Below are positions 1 through 6,461 of a stretch of DNA of 15,769 nt, piece by piece. The notes under the pieces are model-generated. The model was not told the origin of the DNA and did not search any database. It worked only from the letters and a program-made list of their open reading frames with translations. Source of the DNA: Eubacteriales Family XIII. Incertae Sedis bacterium. Lineage in GTDB: Bacteria; Bacillota; Clostridia; Peptostreptococcales; Anaerovoracaceae. The translations under genes and the position numbers were made by a program. Position 1 is the first letter of the stretch; the number at the start of each line of letters is the position of its first letter. The stretch lies in assembly GCA_031289235.1 (NCBI GenBank), contig JAITPU010000009.1, positions 1 through 15,769 of the forward strand, written 5' to 3'.

Positions 1-165
1 TTTAACAGCATGGCTGTCTCCAACATTTTGGCTTGTTATCTGCGAGAGTACAAAGTCGGTTGTTCCCGCCTTTGCCAATATCAGCGCAGGGCGTCGTTTA
101 GACGAGCTTAAATCCGAAAAAGGAAACGGCACAACAACCACGTCTCCTTTTATAAATCCTTCCAT
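1..165 (-). CDS. PemK/MazF-family mRNA endoribonuclease toxin (partial, C-terminus off window)
   Basis: The first 55 codons read from an ATG at 165 leftwards and are still open at base 1. The N-terminus shows GDVVVVPFPFSD (residues 7-18), then KRRPALIL (23-30) and a strand ending in LSQITS (40-45). These are the first strands of the PemK/MazF SH3-like barrel: a GD..-PFPFSDL strand, the conserved R-P-A-L and the Q-I-T-S strand. Known members cut RNA, usually at short sites, and stop translation until bound by antitoxin. A GGAGG Shine-Dalgarno lies 7-11 bases before the ATG. The start overlaps the antitoxin gene by 16 bp, which implies translational coupling. The C-terminal half lies outside the window, so intactness cannot be judged. 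Confidence 0.85.
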   Translation of the reverse strand, partial: MEGFIKGDVVVVPFPFSDLSSSKRRPALILAKAGTTDFVLSQITSQNVGDSHAVK

Positions 166-392
166 GTTTCGTCCTCCTCCGGTGAAAGCCAGTCTTTGGC
201 GAGAGATTTTTCGCTGGCGAGCGTGATATCTTTCACACGATTCCCTATAATTTTGAATGGAATTGCGCGCTCGCGCACCGCTTGACTAACAAATACACTG
301 ACTGCCGCTGAGAATGATAGCCCAAGTTCATGAAACAATAGCTCACCTTCGCTTTTTAGTTTGTCATCAATTCTAATATTTACCTGTGCCAT
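150..392 (-). CDS. RelB/DinJ-family antitoxin
   Basis: This is an 80-aa protein starting MAQVNIRIDDKLK, the ribbon strand of a ribbon-helix-helix DNA-binding fold, followed by the helices around FHELGLSFSAAVSVFVSQAV, typical of DinJ/RelB antitoxins. The C-terminal part (SPEEDETWKDL) is acidic and is likely the toxin-neutralising tail. The ATG at 392 was chosen because AAGGAGG precedes it at good spacing; an upstream in-frame start at 428 would lie inside the promoter -10. The gene precedes and overlaps the toxin, the usual type II order. RHH antitoxins normally repress their own promoter with the toxin as co-repressor, and the upstream TATA-rich near-palindrome (about 431-444) is a candidate operator. 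Confidence 0.88.
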   Translation of the reverse strand: MAQVNIRIDDKLKSEGELLFHELGLSFSAAVSVFVSQAVRERAIPFKIIGNRVKDITLASEKSLAKDWLSPEEDETWKDL

Positions 393-426
393 AACTGCCT
401 CCTTTATAATGCTTGCGTTTACTACC

Positions 427-455
427 ATTGTATATCAAAATATAGCATTAGTCAA
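427..455 (-). promoter_or_regulatory. Toxin-antitoxin promoter
   Basis: On the minus strand, TTGACT (455-450) and TACAAT (432-427) are separated by exactly 17 bp, a near-consensus sigma-A promoter. Transcription would begin near 420, about 28 nt before the antitoxin ATG. The spacer holds a near-palindrome, TATATcaaaATATA-like, that could be the autorepression operator; this last point is inference. Confidence 0.75.
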
Positions 456-495
456 CCTAAAGTTTCATACAAAAGAGCCTTTGAAGAATGTAAAA

Positions 496-754
496 TTAAT
501 TGCCCAGAATAATATTAGCAGTTACATTAAGCCGCGTTGTAAATATCGTTAGCGGTTTGTATCCGAAGATCCGCCTCGCGCGAGGCAGCGCCTCTATTGC
601 GTACTTCTCTTTTTCTGAAATCTGTTTCCATTTCCACTTTTTCGTGATATCCTTATCCTGACCTATCTTCGTCTCTCCAGTTACCTCGTTGGTTTACAAC
701 TACATTGTAACTGCTTTGGCCCTTGATGGGTCTCCTTTTTATTCTTTTGGGCAT
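496..754 (-). pseudogene. Possible degraded transposase fragment (IS30-like helix-turn-helix?)
   Basis: No intact gene is seen between 456 and 798. On the minus strand a 33-codon frame (754-653, beginning MPKRIKRRPIKG) overlaps a second open frame (693-496). The second frame contains WKQISEKEKYAIEAL, which resembles the start of the helix-turn-helix domain of IS30-family transposases (pattern L..EER..IEAL). The similarity ends abruptly at a 14-bp palindrome (573-586), and both frames stop soon. It may be a frameshifted, truncated transposase, but the match is short, no DDE residues are present and no terminal inverted repeats were found. It could equally be non-coding DNA. Confidence 0.22.
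573..586. repeat. 14-bp perfect palindrome
   Basis: GCCTCGCGCGAGGC is its own reverse complement. It lies in the gene-free stretch between the toxin-antitoxin locus and the arg promoter, at the point where the transposase-like reading frame loses resemblance. It may be a protein binding site or a recombination scar. No function is evident. Confidence 0.5.
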
Positions 755-798
755 TTCTTTTTACTACTTACCTGTCGTGTTTCACAAGGGGAAAAACA

Positions 799-826
799 TT
801 GACATTGCCGCAGGAACGCGTATAAT
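799..826 (+). promoter_or_regulatory. Consensus sigma-A promoter for the arg(-fab) operon
   Basis: TTGACA (799-804) and TATAAT (821-826) are both perfect consensus hexamers with a 16-bp spacer. Transcription should begin near 833, giving a leader of about 180 nt before argC. No clear ARG box (ArgR/AhrC operator) was recognised around the hexamers. Such a strong core promoter suggests that control, if any, acts in the leader or through an unrecognised repressor. Confidence 0.8.
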
Positions 827-832
827 TATTAT

Positions 833-1015
833 TAAGTCCGGCAACTGAAATACAACGAACCGCGACGTTTTTTTTCGTCACGCCGCCCTGCCCTTTGTCC
901 CGGCCTCCGGCCGGTCCTGCAAAACGGAAAGCAGAGGCGACAGGATCCGTTGCTGCCGCCGGCCGGCGCGGGATGTATTGACGCGTCCCCGAAGCGGCGG
1001 CGCGGGGGATAAGTC
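833..1015 (+). other. Structured 5' leader of argC
   Basis: This stretch between promoter and argC has no convincing ORF. It holds an octa-T run flanked by GACG/CGTC (about 863-879), a GC-rich inverted repeat CCGGCCtCCGGCCGG-like near 900-914, and a TCCCC (986-990) that can pair with GGGGA (1005-1009), which overlaps the argC Shine-Dalgarno. The last pairing could mask the ribosome site. No known riboswitch or T-box motif was recognised. A regulatory role is inference. Confidence 0.4.
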
Positions 1016-1963
1016 ATGCCACATAAGGTGTTTATTGACGGGCGGGAAGGCACGACGGGACTGAAAATCTTCGAGCGGCTCCGGCGGCGGAAAGATATCG
1101 CGCTCATAGAGATTGAACCATCTTTAAGGAAAAACGCCGAAGCGCGTCTCGCGCGCATGGGCGAAGCCGATATCACTTTTTTATGCCTGCCTGACGCCGC
1201 GTCGCTGGAAATCGTCAACCTCGCGGAAAAAAATGGCGGGAAATGCCGGATATTGGACACGTCCACGGCATTTCGGACATCGGAAAGATGGGTTTACGGC
1301 CTGCCGGAGCTGAACCGGGAGCAGAGCGAAAAAATCAGCGCCGCGGACCGCGTGTCGGTTCCGGGTTGCCACGCGACGGGTTTTATCCTGCTCGCGAAAC
1401 CCTTGATCGACAACGGAATAGCGCCGCGCGAATATCCTTTTTCCTGCCATTCGCTTACGGGCTACAGCGGCGGCGGGAAAAAAATGATCGCGGAATATGA
1501 AGCTTCCGGACGGACGGAACGCTTGCGCGCGCCGGCGCAGTACGCGCTGTCGCAGGAGCATAAACATCTGCCGGAAATGCAGATGATGTCGGGAGCCGAA
1601 ACGCCGATCGTTTTCAATCCCATTGTCGCCGGGTATTTCAACGGGATGCTGGTGACATTGCCTCTTCACAGGCGGCTTTTAAAAAAAGAGGCGAGTTTAA
1701 AAGACCTGCGCCTGATGTATCGGGAATATTATGAAAACCGGCCTATGATCAGAGTCGTTGAAGAAGGATGGGAATCAGAGGACGGGATTTTGCCCGCGAA
1801 TGAAATGGCCGGAAAAGACGGCTTGGAAATCTTGGTTTACGGGCAAGACGACAGGATAGTGTTAGCCGCGAGATACGATAACTTAGGCAAAGGAGCTTCC
1901 GGCGCGGCGGCGCAGTGCATGAACATCATGCTCGGTCTTCCGGAAAACGTCGGGCTGGTCTGA
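1016..1963 (+). CDS. argC: N-acetyl-gamma-glutamyl-phosphate reductase, type 2
   Basis: This 315-aa enzyme reduces N-acetylglutamyl-5-phosphate with NADPH to the semialdehyde, the third step of ornithine/arginine synthesis. The N-terminus VFIDGREGTTGL (5-16) is the dinucleotide-binding loop typical of the short type 2 ArgC. DTSTAFR (81-87), WVYGLPEL (92-99) and VPGCHATG (115-122) follow, with Cys118 as the acyl-thioester nucleophile. Length fits type 2 (about 310 aa) rather than type 1 (about 340). The ATG at 1016 follows GGGGG at 1004-1008. It is the first gene after the consensus promoter and is followed after 39 bp by argJ. Confidence 0.96.
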   Translation: MPHKVFIDGREGTTGLKIFERLRRRKDIALIEIEPSLRKNAEARLARMGEADITFLCLPDAASLEIVNLAEKNGGKCRILDTSTAFRTSERWVYGLPELNREQSEKISAADRVSVPGCHATGFILLAKPLIDNGIAPREYPFSCHSLTGYSGGGKKMIAEYEASGRTERLRAPAQYALSQEHKHLPEMQMMSGAETPIVFNPIVAGYFNGMLVTLPLHRRLLKKEASLKDLRLMYREYYENRPMIRVVEEGWESEDGILPANEMAGKDGLEILVYGQDDRIVLAARYDNLGKGASGAAAQCMNIMLGLPENVGLV

Positions 1964-2002
1964 GCTGCCGCTTCGCGTCACGCGAAAGAAAAACGGTGAA
2001 AA

Positions 2003-3223
2003 TTGAATATCTGCTATATTGAAAACGGCGTATGCGCGCCAAAGGGATACCGTGCGGCTGGCGTTCACTGCGGAATCAGAAAAAACAAGAAGAAAAAAGA
2101 TTTGGCGCTGATAGTCAGCGACGCGGCCTGCAGCGCGGCGGCGGTTTACACGAAAAACAAAGTGAAAAGCGCGCCCATCCTCGTCAACCGGGAACACTTG
2201 AAGGACGGGACGGCGAGAGCGATTATCTGCAACAGCGGCAACGCCAACACCTGCGCTCCCAACGGCGTGGAAATCGCCAACGGCGCATGCAGGCTGACGG
2301 CGGAAACGCTGCGCATCAATGAAAACGACGTGATCGTCTGTTCCACCGGGGTCATCGGTGAACCTATATTTTTAGAACCTTTCGAACGCGGGATCCCGCG
2401 GCTGGTGAAAAAGCTGTCATACGACGGATCAGACGCGGCGGCGCACGCGATCATGACCACAGACAAGGAAAAAAAGGAATTCGCGGCAAGTTTTTCCATT
2501 GATGGCAAGGAATGCCGCATAGGCGGTATCGCCAAAGGCAGCGGCATGATCAATCCCAACATGGCCACTATGCTCTGTTTCATAACGACAGATGCGGCGA
2601 TCAGCTCTCATATGCTGCAAAAAGCTTTGGATAGGGACGTAGCGGACACGTTCAACCAGATAAGCATAGACGGAGACACGTCCACAAACGACACTGTCGC
2701 CATCATAGCGAACGGACTCGCGGAAAACGCGGCTATTAACGAAGACGGCGACGATTTTCAGGGATTCTGTGAAGCTTTGCGCGCGGTAACCACACGGCTT
2801 TGCCGGGGCATAGCGAAAGACGGCGAGGGCGCTTCAAAGCTGATAGAATGCGTCGTGTCGGGCGCTCCCGGACAGGATGCCGCGCGCAGGATTTCTAAGT
2901 CCGTCGTGCAGTCGGAGCTGGTAAAAACGGCGGTATTCGGAGAGGATGCCAACTGGGGCAGGGTACTCTGCGCCGCGGGTTATGCGGACGCGGACTTCGA
3001 TGTGAGCAAGGTCGATATCGTATTGTCGTCGGCTTCGGGAGACGTTGAGGTTTGCAGGCGCGCGAATGCCTGTCCTTTCGACGAGGAACTCGCGAAACAG
3101 ATCCTGAGCGAAGATGAGATAAGGCTGCTTATCAGCTTGAATCAGGGAGACGGGAACGCTGTCGCGTATGGCTGCGACCTGACCTACGACTACGTGAGGA
3201 TCAACGCAAGATATCGCACCTGA
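2003..3223 (+). CDS. argJ: Bifunctional ornithine acetyltransferase / N-acetylglutamate synthase
   Basis: This 406-aa precursor transfers acetyl from N-acetylornithine to glutamate, which closes the acetyl cycle. The family self-cleaves before a threonine in an A-T-M-L motif; here the motif is KGSGMINPNMATML, placing Thr189 as nucleophile and N-terminus of the beta chain. Other family marks are CNSGNANTC (76-84) and CSTGVIGEP (113-121). The end, NARYRT, is the usual ArgJ C-terminus. The start is a TTG at 2003 with a weak GGTGA upstream; starts further inside would delete the conserved APKGY strand. Whether it also uses acetyl-CoA (bifunctional) or only acetylornithine cannot be told from sequence. 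Confidence 0.96.
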   Translation: MNICYIENGVCAPKGYRAAGVHCGIRKNKKKKDLALIVSDAACSAAAVYTKNKVKSAPILVNREHLKDGTARAIICNSGNANTCAPNGVEIANGACRLTAETLRINENDVIVCSTGVIGEPIFLEPFERGIPRLVKKLSYDGSDAAAHAIMTTDKEKKEFAASFSIDGKECRIGGIAKGSGMINPNMATMLCFITTDAAISSHMLQKALDRDVADTFNQISIDGDTSTNDTVAIIANGLAENAAINEDGDDFQGFCEALRAVTTRLCRGIAKDGEGASKLIECVVSGAPGQDAARRISKSVVQSELVKTAVFGEDANWGRVLCAAGYADADFDVSKVDIVLSSASGDVEVCRRANACPFDEELAKQILSEDEIRLLISLNQGDGNAVAYGCDLTYDYVRINARYRT

Positions 3224-3235
3224 CGCGCGATATCT
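3209..3235 (+). other. Intercistronic hairpin over the argJ stop codon
   Basis: A 9-bp perfect inverted repeat, AGATATCGC (3209-3217) and GCGATATCT (3227-3235), has a 9-nt loop that holds the argJ TGA stop (3221-3223). It ends just before the argB Shine-Dalgarno (GAAAGGAAG, from 3240). No U-tract follows, so it is not a terminator. It may be an mRNA-stability or translational-coupling element. Confidence 0.55.
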
Positions 3236-3254
3236 CTTAAGAAAGGAAGCGGAT

Positions 3255-4112
3255 ATGACGGATCGCACAGACGGCACGCAGGCACTTATCGAAGCCTTGC
3301 CGTATATTCAAAAATACTCCGGAAAGATCATCGTCGTAAAGTACGGCGGCGGCGCGATGCTGAACGAAGATCTTAAAAAGGCCGTTATGAGGGATATCGT
3401 CCGGCTTTCCGCAGCCGGCATCAAGGCCGTGCTGGTTCACGGCGGAGGGCCGGAGATAAACGCGGTGATGGAAAAATTTGGAAAGAAACCGTCGTTCGTG
3501 GACGGCCTGCGCTATACTGACAGCGAAACGGCGGAAATCGCCGTCATGGCGCTTGCGGGCAAAGTGAATAAAGGACTGGTTTCCCTGATCCATTCCAACA
3601 AAGGAAACGCTCTCGGCCTTTGCGGGATTGACGGCGCGATGCTCAAGACGGAAAAAATACGGGGCGCCGCAGATCTCGGCTTTGTGGGCGATATCAAGAG
3701 CGTTGATCCCACACCGATCCTCATCGCGATGGAACACGGCTTCATTCCCGTCATCGCCAGCGTCGGCGCGGACGAGGCGGGTCAGGCGTACAACATCAAC
3801 GCCGATACTGCGGCTGCGGCTATTGCCGCCGCAGTAAACGCGGAAAAACTGATTTTAATGACGGATGTAAGAGGCGTGTTGGCCGACCGGGACGACGAAG
3901 ATACGCTGATCGGCAGAATTTGCATACAGGAGATCCCTGAACTGACTGAAAAAGGCATCGTCTCAGGGGGCATGATCCCGAAGATCGACAGTTGCGTCAG
4001 GGCGATCCGCGGCGGCGTAAAAGACGCGGCTATTATTGACGGCAGAATAGAGCATTCCATATTGCTGGAACTGTTTTCCGAAAGCGGCGTCGGGACCTTG
4101 CTTTACGCGTAA
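3255..4112 (+). CDS. argB: Acetylglutamate kinase, arginine-sensitive type
   Basis: This 285-aa amino-acid-kinase-fold enzyme phosphorylates N-acetylglutamate with ATP. It has VVKYGGGAM (27-35, lysine and glycine loop for phosphates), HGGGPEIN (62-69), FVDGLRYTD (81-89, acetylglutamate site), YNINADTAA (179-187) and LMTDVRGVL (201-209). An N-terminal helix (ALIEALPYIQKYSGK, 10-24) and the C-terminal stretch EHSILLELFSESGVGT are features of the hexameric, arginine-inhibited kinases. Feedback inhibition by arginine is therefore likely, as expected when ArgJ recycles acetyl and the kinase becomes the committed step. The ATG at 3255 follows GAAAGGAAG. Confidence 0.96.
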   Translation: MTDRTDGTQALIEALPYIQKYSGKIIVVKYGGGAMLNEDLKKAVMRDIVRLSAAGIKAVLVHGGGPEINAVMEKFGKKPSFVDGLRYTDSETAEIAVMALAGKVNKGLVSLIHSNKGNALGLCGIDGAMLKTEKIRGAADLGFVGDIKSVDPTPILIAMEHGFIPVIASVGADEAGQAYNINADTAAAAIAAAVNAEKLILMTDVRGVLADRDDEDTLIGRICIQEIPELTEKGIVSGGMIPKIDSCVRAIRGGVKDAAIIDGRIEHSILLELFSESGVGTLLYA

Positions 4113-4285
4113 GACAGCTGCGCGAAATGAAGCGGGTTTTTTCTCAGGCGTCTCCGCTGTCCTTTTGTCAACCTGTCGGATGCTGAGGCAAAAGGCAAGG
4201 CGGAATGACGGAAAAAAGACCGGCGCGACTGTCTACATTTAGCGGTCGGAGCAATGATGGAAAATTGTAGAAAGAAAGTTTAAAA
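4113..4285 (+). other. argB-argD spacer with paired segments
   Basis: This 173-bp non-coding gap is unusually long for the operon. It holds a long-range inverted repeat GACAGC...GCTGTC (about 4113-4161) and a second one, CCTTTTGTC (4161-4169) with GGCAAAAGG (4187-4195), which is 9 bp with one G-U pair and a 17-nt loop. A T6 run lies between the arms of the first pair, not after a stem, so a terminator is not supported. No ORF with a ribosome site was found. Confidence 0.4.
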
Positions 4286-5458
4286 ATGGATAAGGCCAAA
4301 CTGCAGGAACTCGACAATCAATATATCGCTCACGTCTATTCCCGCGAAGACGTCGCTGTTGCGACGGGTAAAGGCGCTGTCTGTCATTCGGCGGACGGAA
4401 AAAGATATATCGACTTTTCTTCGGGCATCGGTGTAAATTCCCTCGGATTCTGCGATCCTGAATGGACGCGGGCGGTGAGCAGGCAGGCGGGCGTTCTCCA
4501 GCACACGTCCAACCTTTATTATACTGAACCGTGCGCGCTGCTCGCGGAAAAGCTGGTTGCCAGAACAGGTTTGAAAAAGGTGTTCTTCGGCAATTCCGGC
4601 GCGGAAGCAAACGAAGGAGCCATAAAAGCCGCCCGGAAGTACAGTTTTGATAAGTACGGAGCCGGGCGGCATGAGATTATCACACTGCTCAATTCGTTTC
4701 ACGGGCGCACCATGGCGGCGCTTTCCGCCACGGGACAGGAGGACTTCCATGAGTTTTTCCATCCATTTTCGGAAGGATTCAAATATGTCGCCGCGAATGA
4801 AACGGACGCGCTTTTGAACGCGGCCGGCGACAAAACCTGCGCGCTCATGATTGAGATGATACAGGGCGAAGGCGGCGTCGTCCCGCTGACCCGGGATTTT
4901 GTGCGGGCGGCCGCGAAGATGTGCGCCGAGAGAGATATCCTGCTTATAGTGGACGAAGTGCAGACAGGCGCCGGCAGGACCGGCAAATTTTTCGCCTATG
5001 AGCATTTCGGCGTAAATCCGGACCTCGTTACGGCGGCGAAAGGATTGGGGGGAGGGCTTCCTATCGGCGCGGTTTTGTTCGGAGAAAAGTGCGAAAACGC
5101 TTTCGGCGCCGGGGATCACGGATCGACTTTCGGCGGCAACCCTGTGGTCTGCGCGGGAGGGCTTGTTGTGATGGACAGGATTGACGAGGCCTTTCTGCGC
5201 GGCGTCCGGGAAAAGTCCGAATATATGACCGGCCGCTTGAAGCTCATGAAAAACGTCGTCCGCATCAGCGGCATGGGTCTTATGCTCGGAATAGAAATCG
5301 AAGGGAAAACCGCGCACGAAGCACTCAGGTACTGCGTCGAAAACGGGCTTTTGATTCTTAGCGCGAAAGATAAAATCCGACTTTTGCCTCCGTTAGTCAT
5401 CAGCAGGGAAGAGATCGACGAGGGCCTCGAAATTTTAGAGCAGGCGATAGCCGGATAA
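4286..5458 (+). CDS. argD: Acetylornithine aminotransferase (PLP-dependent)
   Basis: This 390-aa class III aminotransferase converts N-acetylglutamate semialdehyde and glutamate to N-acetylornithine and 2-oxoglutarate. The PLP site is clear: GNSGAEANE (102-110), SFHGRT (137-142), VDEVQTG (222-228, Asp223 for the ring nitrogen) and TAAKGLGGGLP (249-259) with Lys252 as Schiff-base lysine. TFGGNP (281-286) also fits. Length is typical. Its place after argC, argJ and argB makes acetylornithine the natural substrate, though ArgD enzymes may also serve lysine synthesis as DapC. The ATG at 4286 has only a weak GAAAG upstream. fabK follows after 25 bp with no terminator. Confidence 0.95.
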   Translation: MDKAKLQELDNQYIAHVYSREDVAVATGKGAVCHSADGKRYIDFSSGIGVNSLGFCDPEWTRAVSRQAGVLQHTSNLYYTEPCALLAEKLVARTGLKKVFFGNSGAEANEGAIKAARKYSFDKYGAGRHEIITLLNSFHGRTMAALSATGQEDFHEFFHPFSEGFKYVAANETDALLNAAGDKTCALMIEMIQGEGGVVPLTRDFVRAAAKMCAERDILLIVDEVQTGAGRTGKFFAYEHFGVNPDLVTAAKGLGGGLPIGAVLFGEKCENAFGAGDHGSTFGGNPVVCAGGLVVMDRIDEAFLRGVREKSEYMTGRLKLMKNVVRISGMGLMLGIEIEGKTAHEALRYCVENGLLILSAKDKIRLLPPLVISREEIDEGLEILEQAIAG

Positions 5459-5483
5459 AAGTATTCGAACGGAGGAACATAAC

Positions 5484-6461
5484 TTGGCAGATATATGCGA
5501 GCTTTTGGGAATCAAATATCCGATCATACAGGGAGGGATGGCATGGATAGCCGACAGCAGTTTGGCGGCTGCTGTGAGCAACGGAGGCGGCCTCGGCGTC
5601 ATCGCCGCCGGCAACGCCGGCGCGGATTGGGTGCGCGATGAAATCCGCAGGACGCGGCAATTGACGGACAGGCCGTTCGGCGTCAACGTCATGCTGATGA
5701 GTCCGTACGCAGACGCTGTAATGGAAATGCTGTACTCGGAAAAGACGGCGGCCGTCATCACAGGCGCGGGAAATCCGGGGAAATACATCGCGAAACTGAA
5801 GGAAGCGGGTATCCGCGTGCTGCCGGTCGTAGCCTCGGTTGCTCTCGCGGTACGGGTGGCGCGAAGCGGAGCGGACGCGGTGATAGCGGAGGGACAGGAA
5901 GCGGGAGGACATATCGGAGAGCTTACCACTATGGCGCTGACTCCACAGGTGGCTGACGCTGTGGAAATACCTGTGGTCGCCGCCGGAGGAATCGGCGACG
6001 GCAGGGGTGTCGCGGCGGCGTTTATGCTGGGCGCCGGAGGCGTGCAGGTTGGCACACTGTTTCTCGTGGCGGAAGAATGTACTGTGTCAGGTCCATACAA
6101 GGAAATGATCATCAAAGCGAAAGACACTGACACGATAGTTACAGGCAGAAGCACGGGACATCCGGTTCGCCTCCTGAAAAACAGATTTGCGAAAGAAATT
6201 TTGAAGCTGGAGGCGGGGGGAATCAGCTCCGCGGAATTTGAAGAGCGTTGCTCCGGGACTTTGCAAGCCGCAGCAAAGAACGGGGACATGCTTTACGGTT
6301 CCGTTATGTCCGGGCAGATAGCCGGCCTGATCAAAAAAGAGCGTAAGGCTGCGGAAATCATAGAGGAATTGTTCAGCGAGGCAAGAAAAATTTATGAAGA
6401 CAGGAATAATATTTGCCGGTCAGGGCGCTCAGTATCCGGGGATAGGGCGCAGCTTATATGA
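5484..6461 (+). CDS. fabK: Enoyl-ACP reductase II (FMN-dependent)
   Basis: This 325-aa TIM-barrel flavoprotein of the nitronate-monooxygenase-like family reduces trans-2-enoyl-ACP in the last step of each elongation round. Visible marks are YPIIQGGMAWIAD (12-24), GVNVML (66-71), AEGQEAGGHIG (135-145, with His143 matching the catalytic histidine region of FabK) and the phosphate-binding VVAAGGIGDGRG (164-175). The start is TTG at 5484 with GGAGG at 5471-5475. Its gene context (fabD, fabG, fabF) supports FabK over 2-nitropropane dioxygenase. Its last 68 bp overlap fabD in another frame, so the final 22 residues, rich in Arg and Ser, are encoded within fabD's start. Confidence 0.94.
   Translation: MADICELLGIKYPIIQGGMAWIADSSLAAAVSNGGGLGVIAAGNAGADWVRDEIRRTRQLTDRPFGVNVMLMSPYADAVMEMLYSEKTAAVITGAGNPGKYIAKLKEAGIRVLPVVASVALAVRVARSGADAVIAEGQEAGGHIGELTTMALTPQVADAVEIPVVAAGGIGDGRGVAAAFMLGAGGVQVGTLFLVAEECTVSGPYKEMIIKAKDTDTIVTGRSTGHPVRLLKNRFAKEILKLEAGGISSAEFEERCSGTLQAAAKNGDMLYGSVMSGQIAGLIKKERKAAEIIEELFSEARKIYEDRNNICRSGRSVSGDRAQLI

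Noticed and set aside
361..552. 63-codon plus-strand frame over the toxin-antitoxin promoter
   Set aside because: It lies antisense to the antitoxin start and promoter, and no Shine-Dalgarno or homology supports it.
832..1266. 144-codon minus-strand frame across the argC leader and start
   Set aside because: It overlaps the consensus promoter region's leader and the argC N-terminus and contains only basic low-complexity sequence.
4280..5317. 345-codon open frame on the minus strand opposite argD
   Set aside because: It mirrors argD almost exactly, shows no known domain or ribosome site, and is rich in the His/Arg/Phe mix typical of antisense frames in GC-rich genes.
5435..6289. 284-codon minus-strand frame opposite fabK
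   Set aside because: Low-complexity Ala/Ser/Pro/Thr composition follows from reading the fabK codons backwards; no domain.
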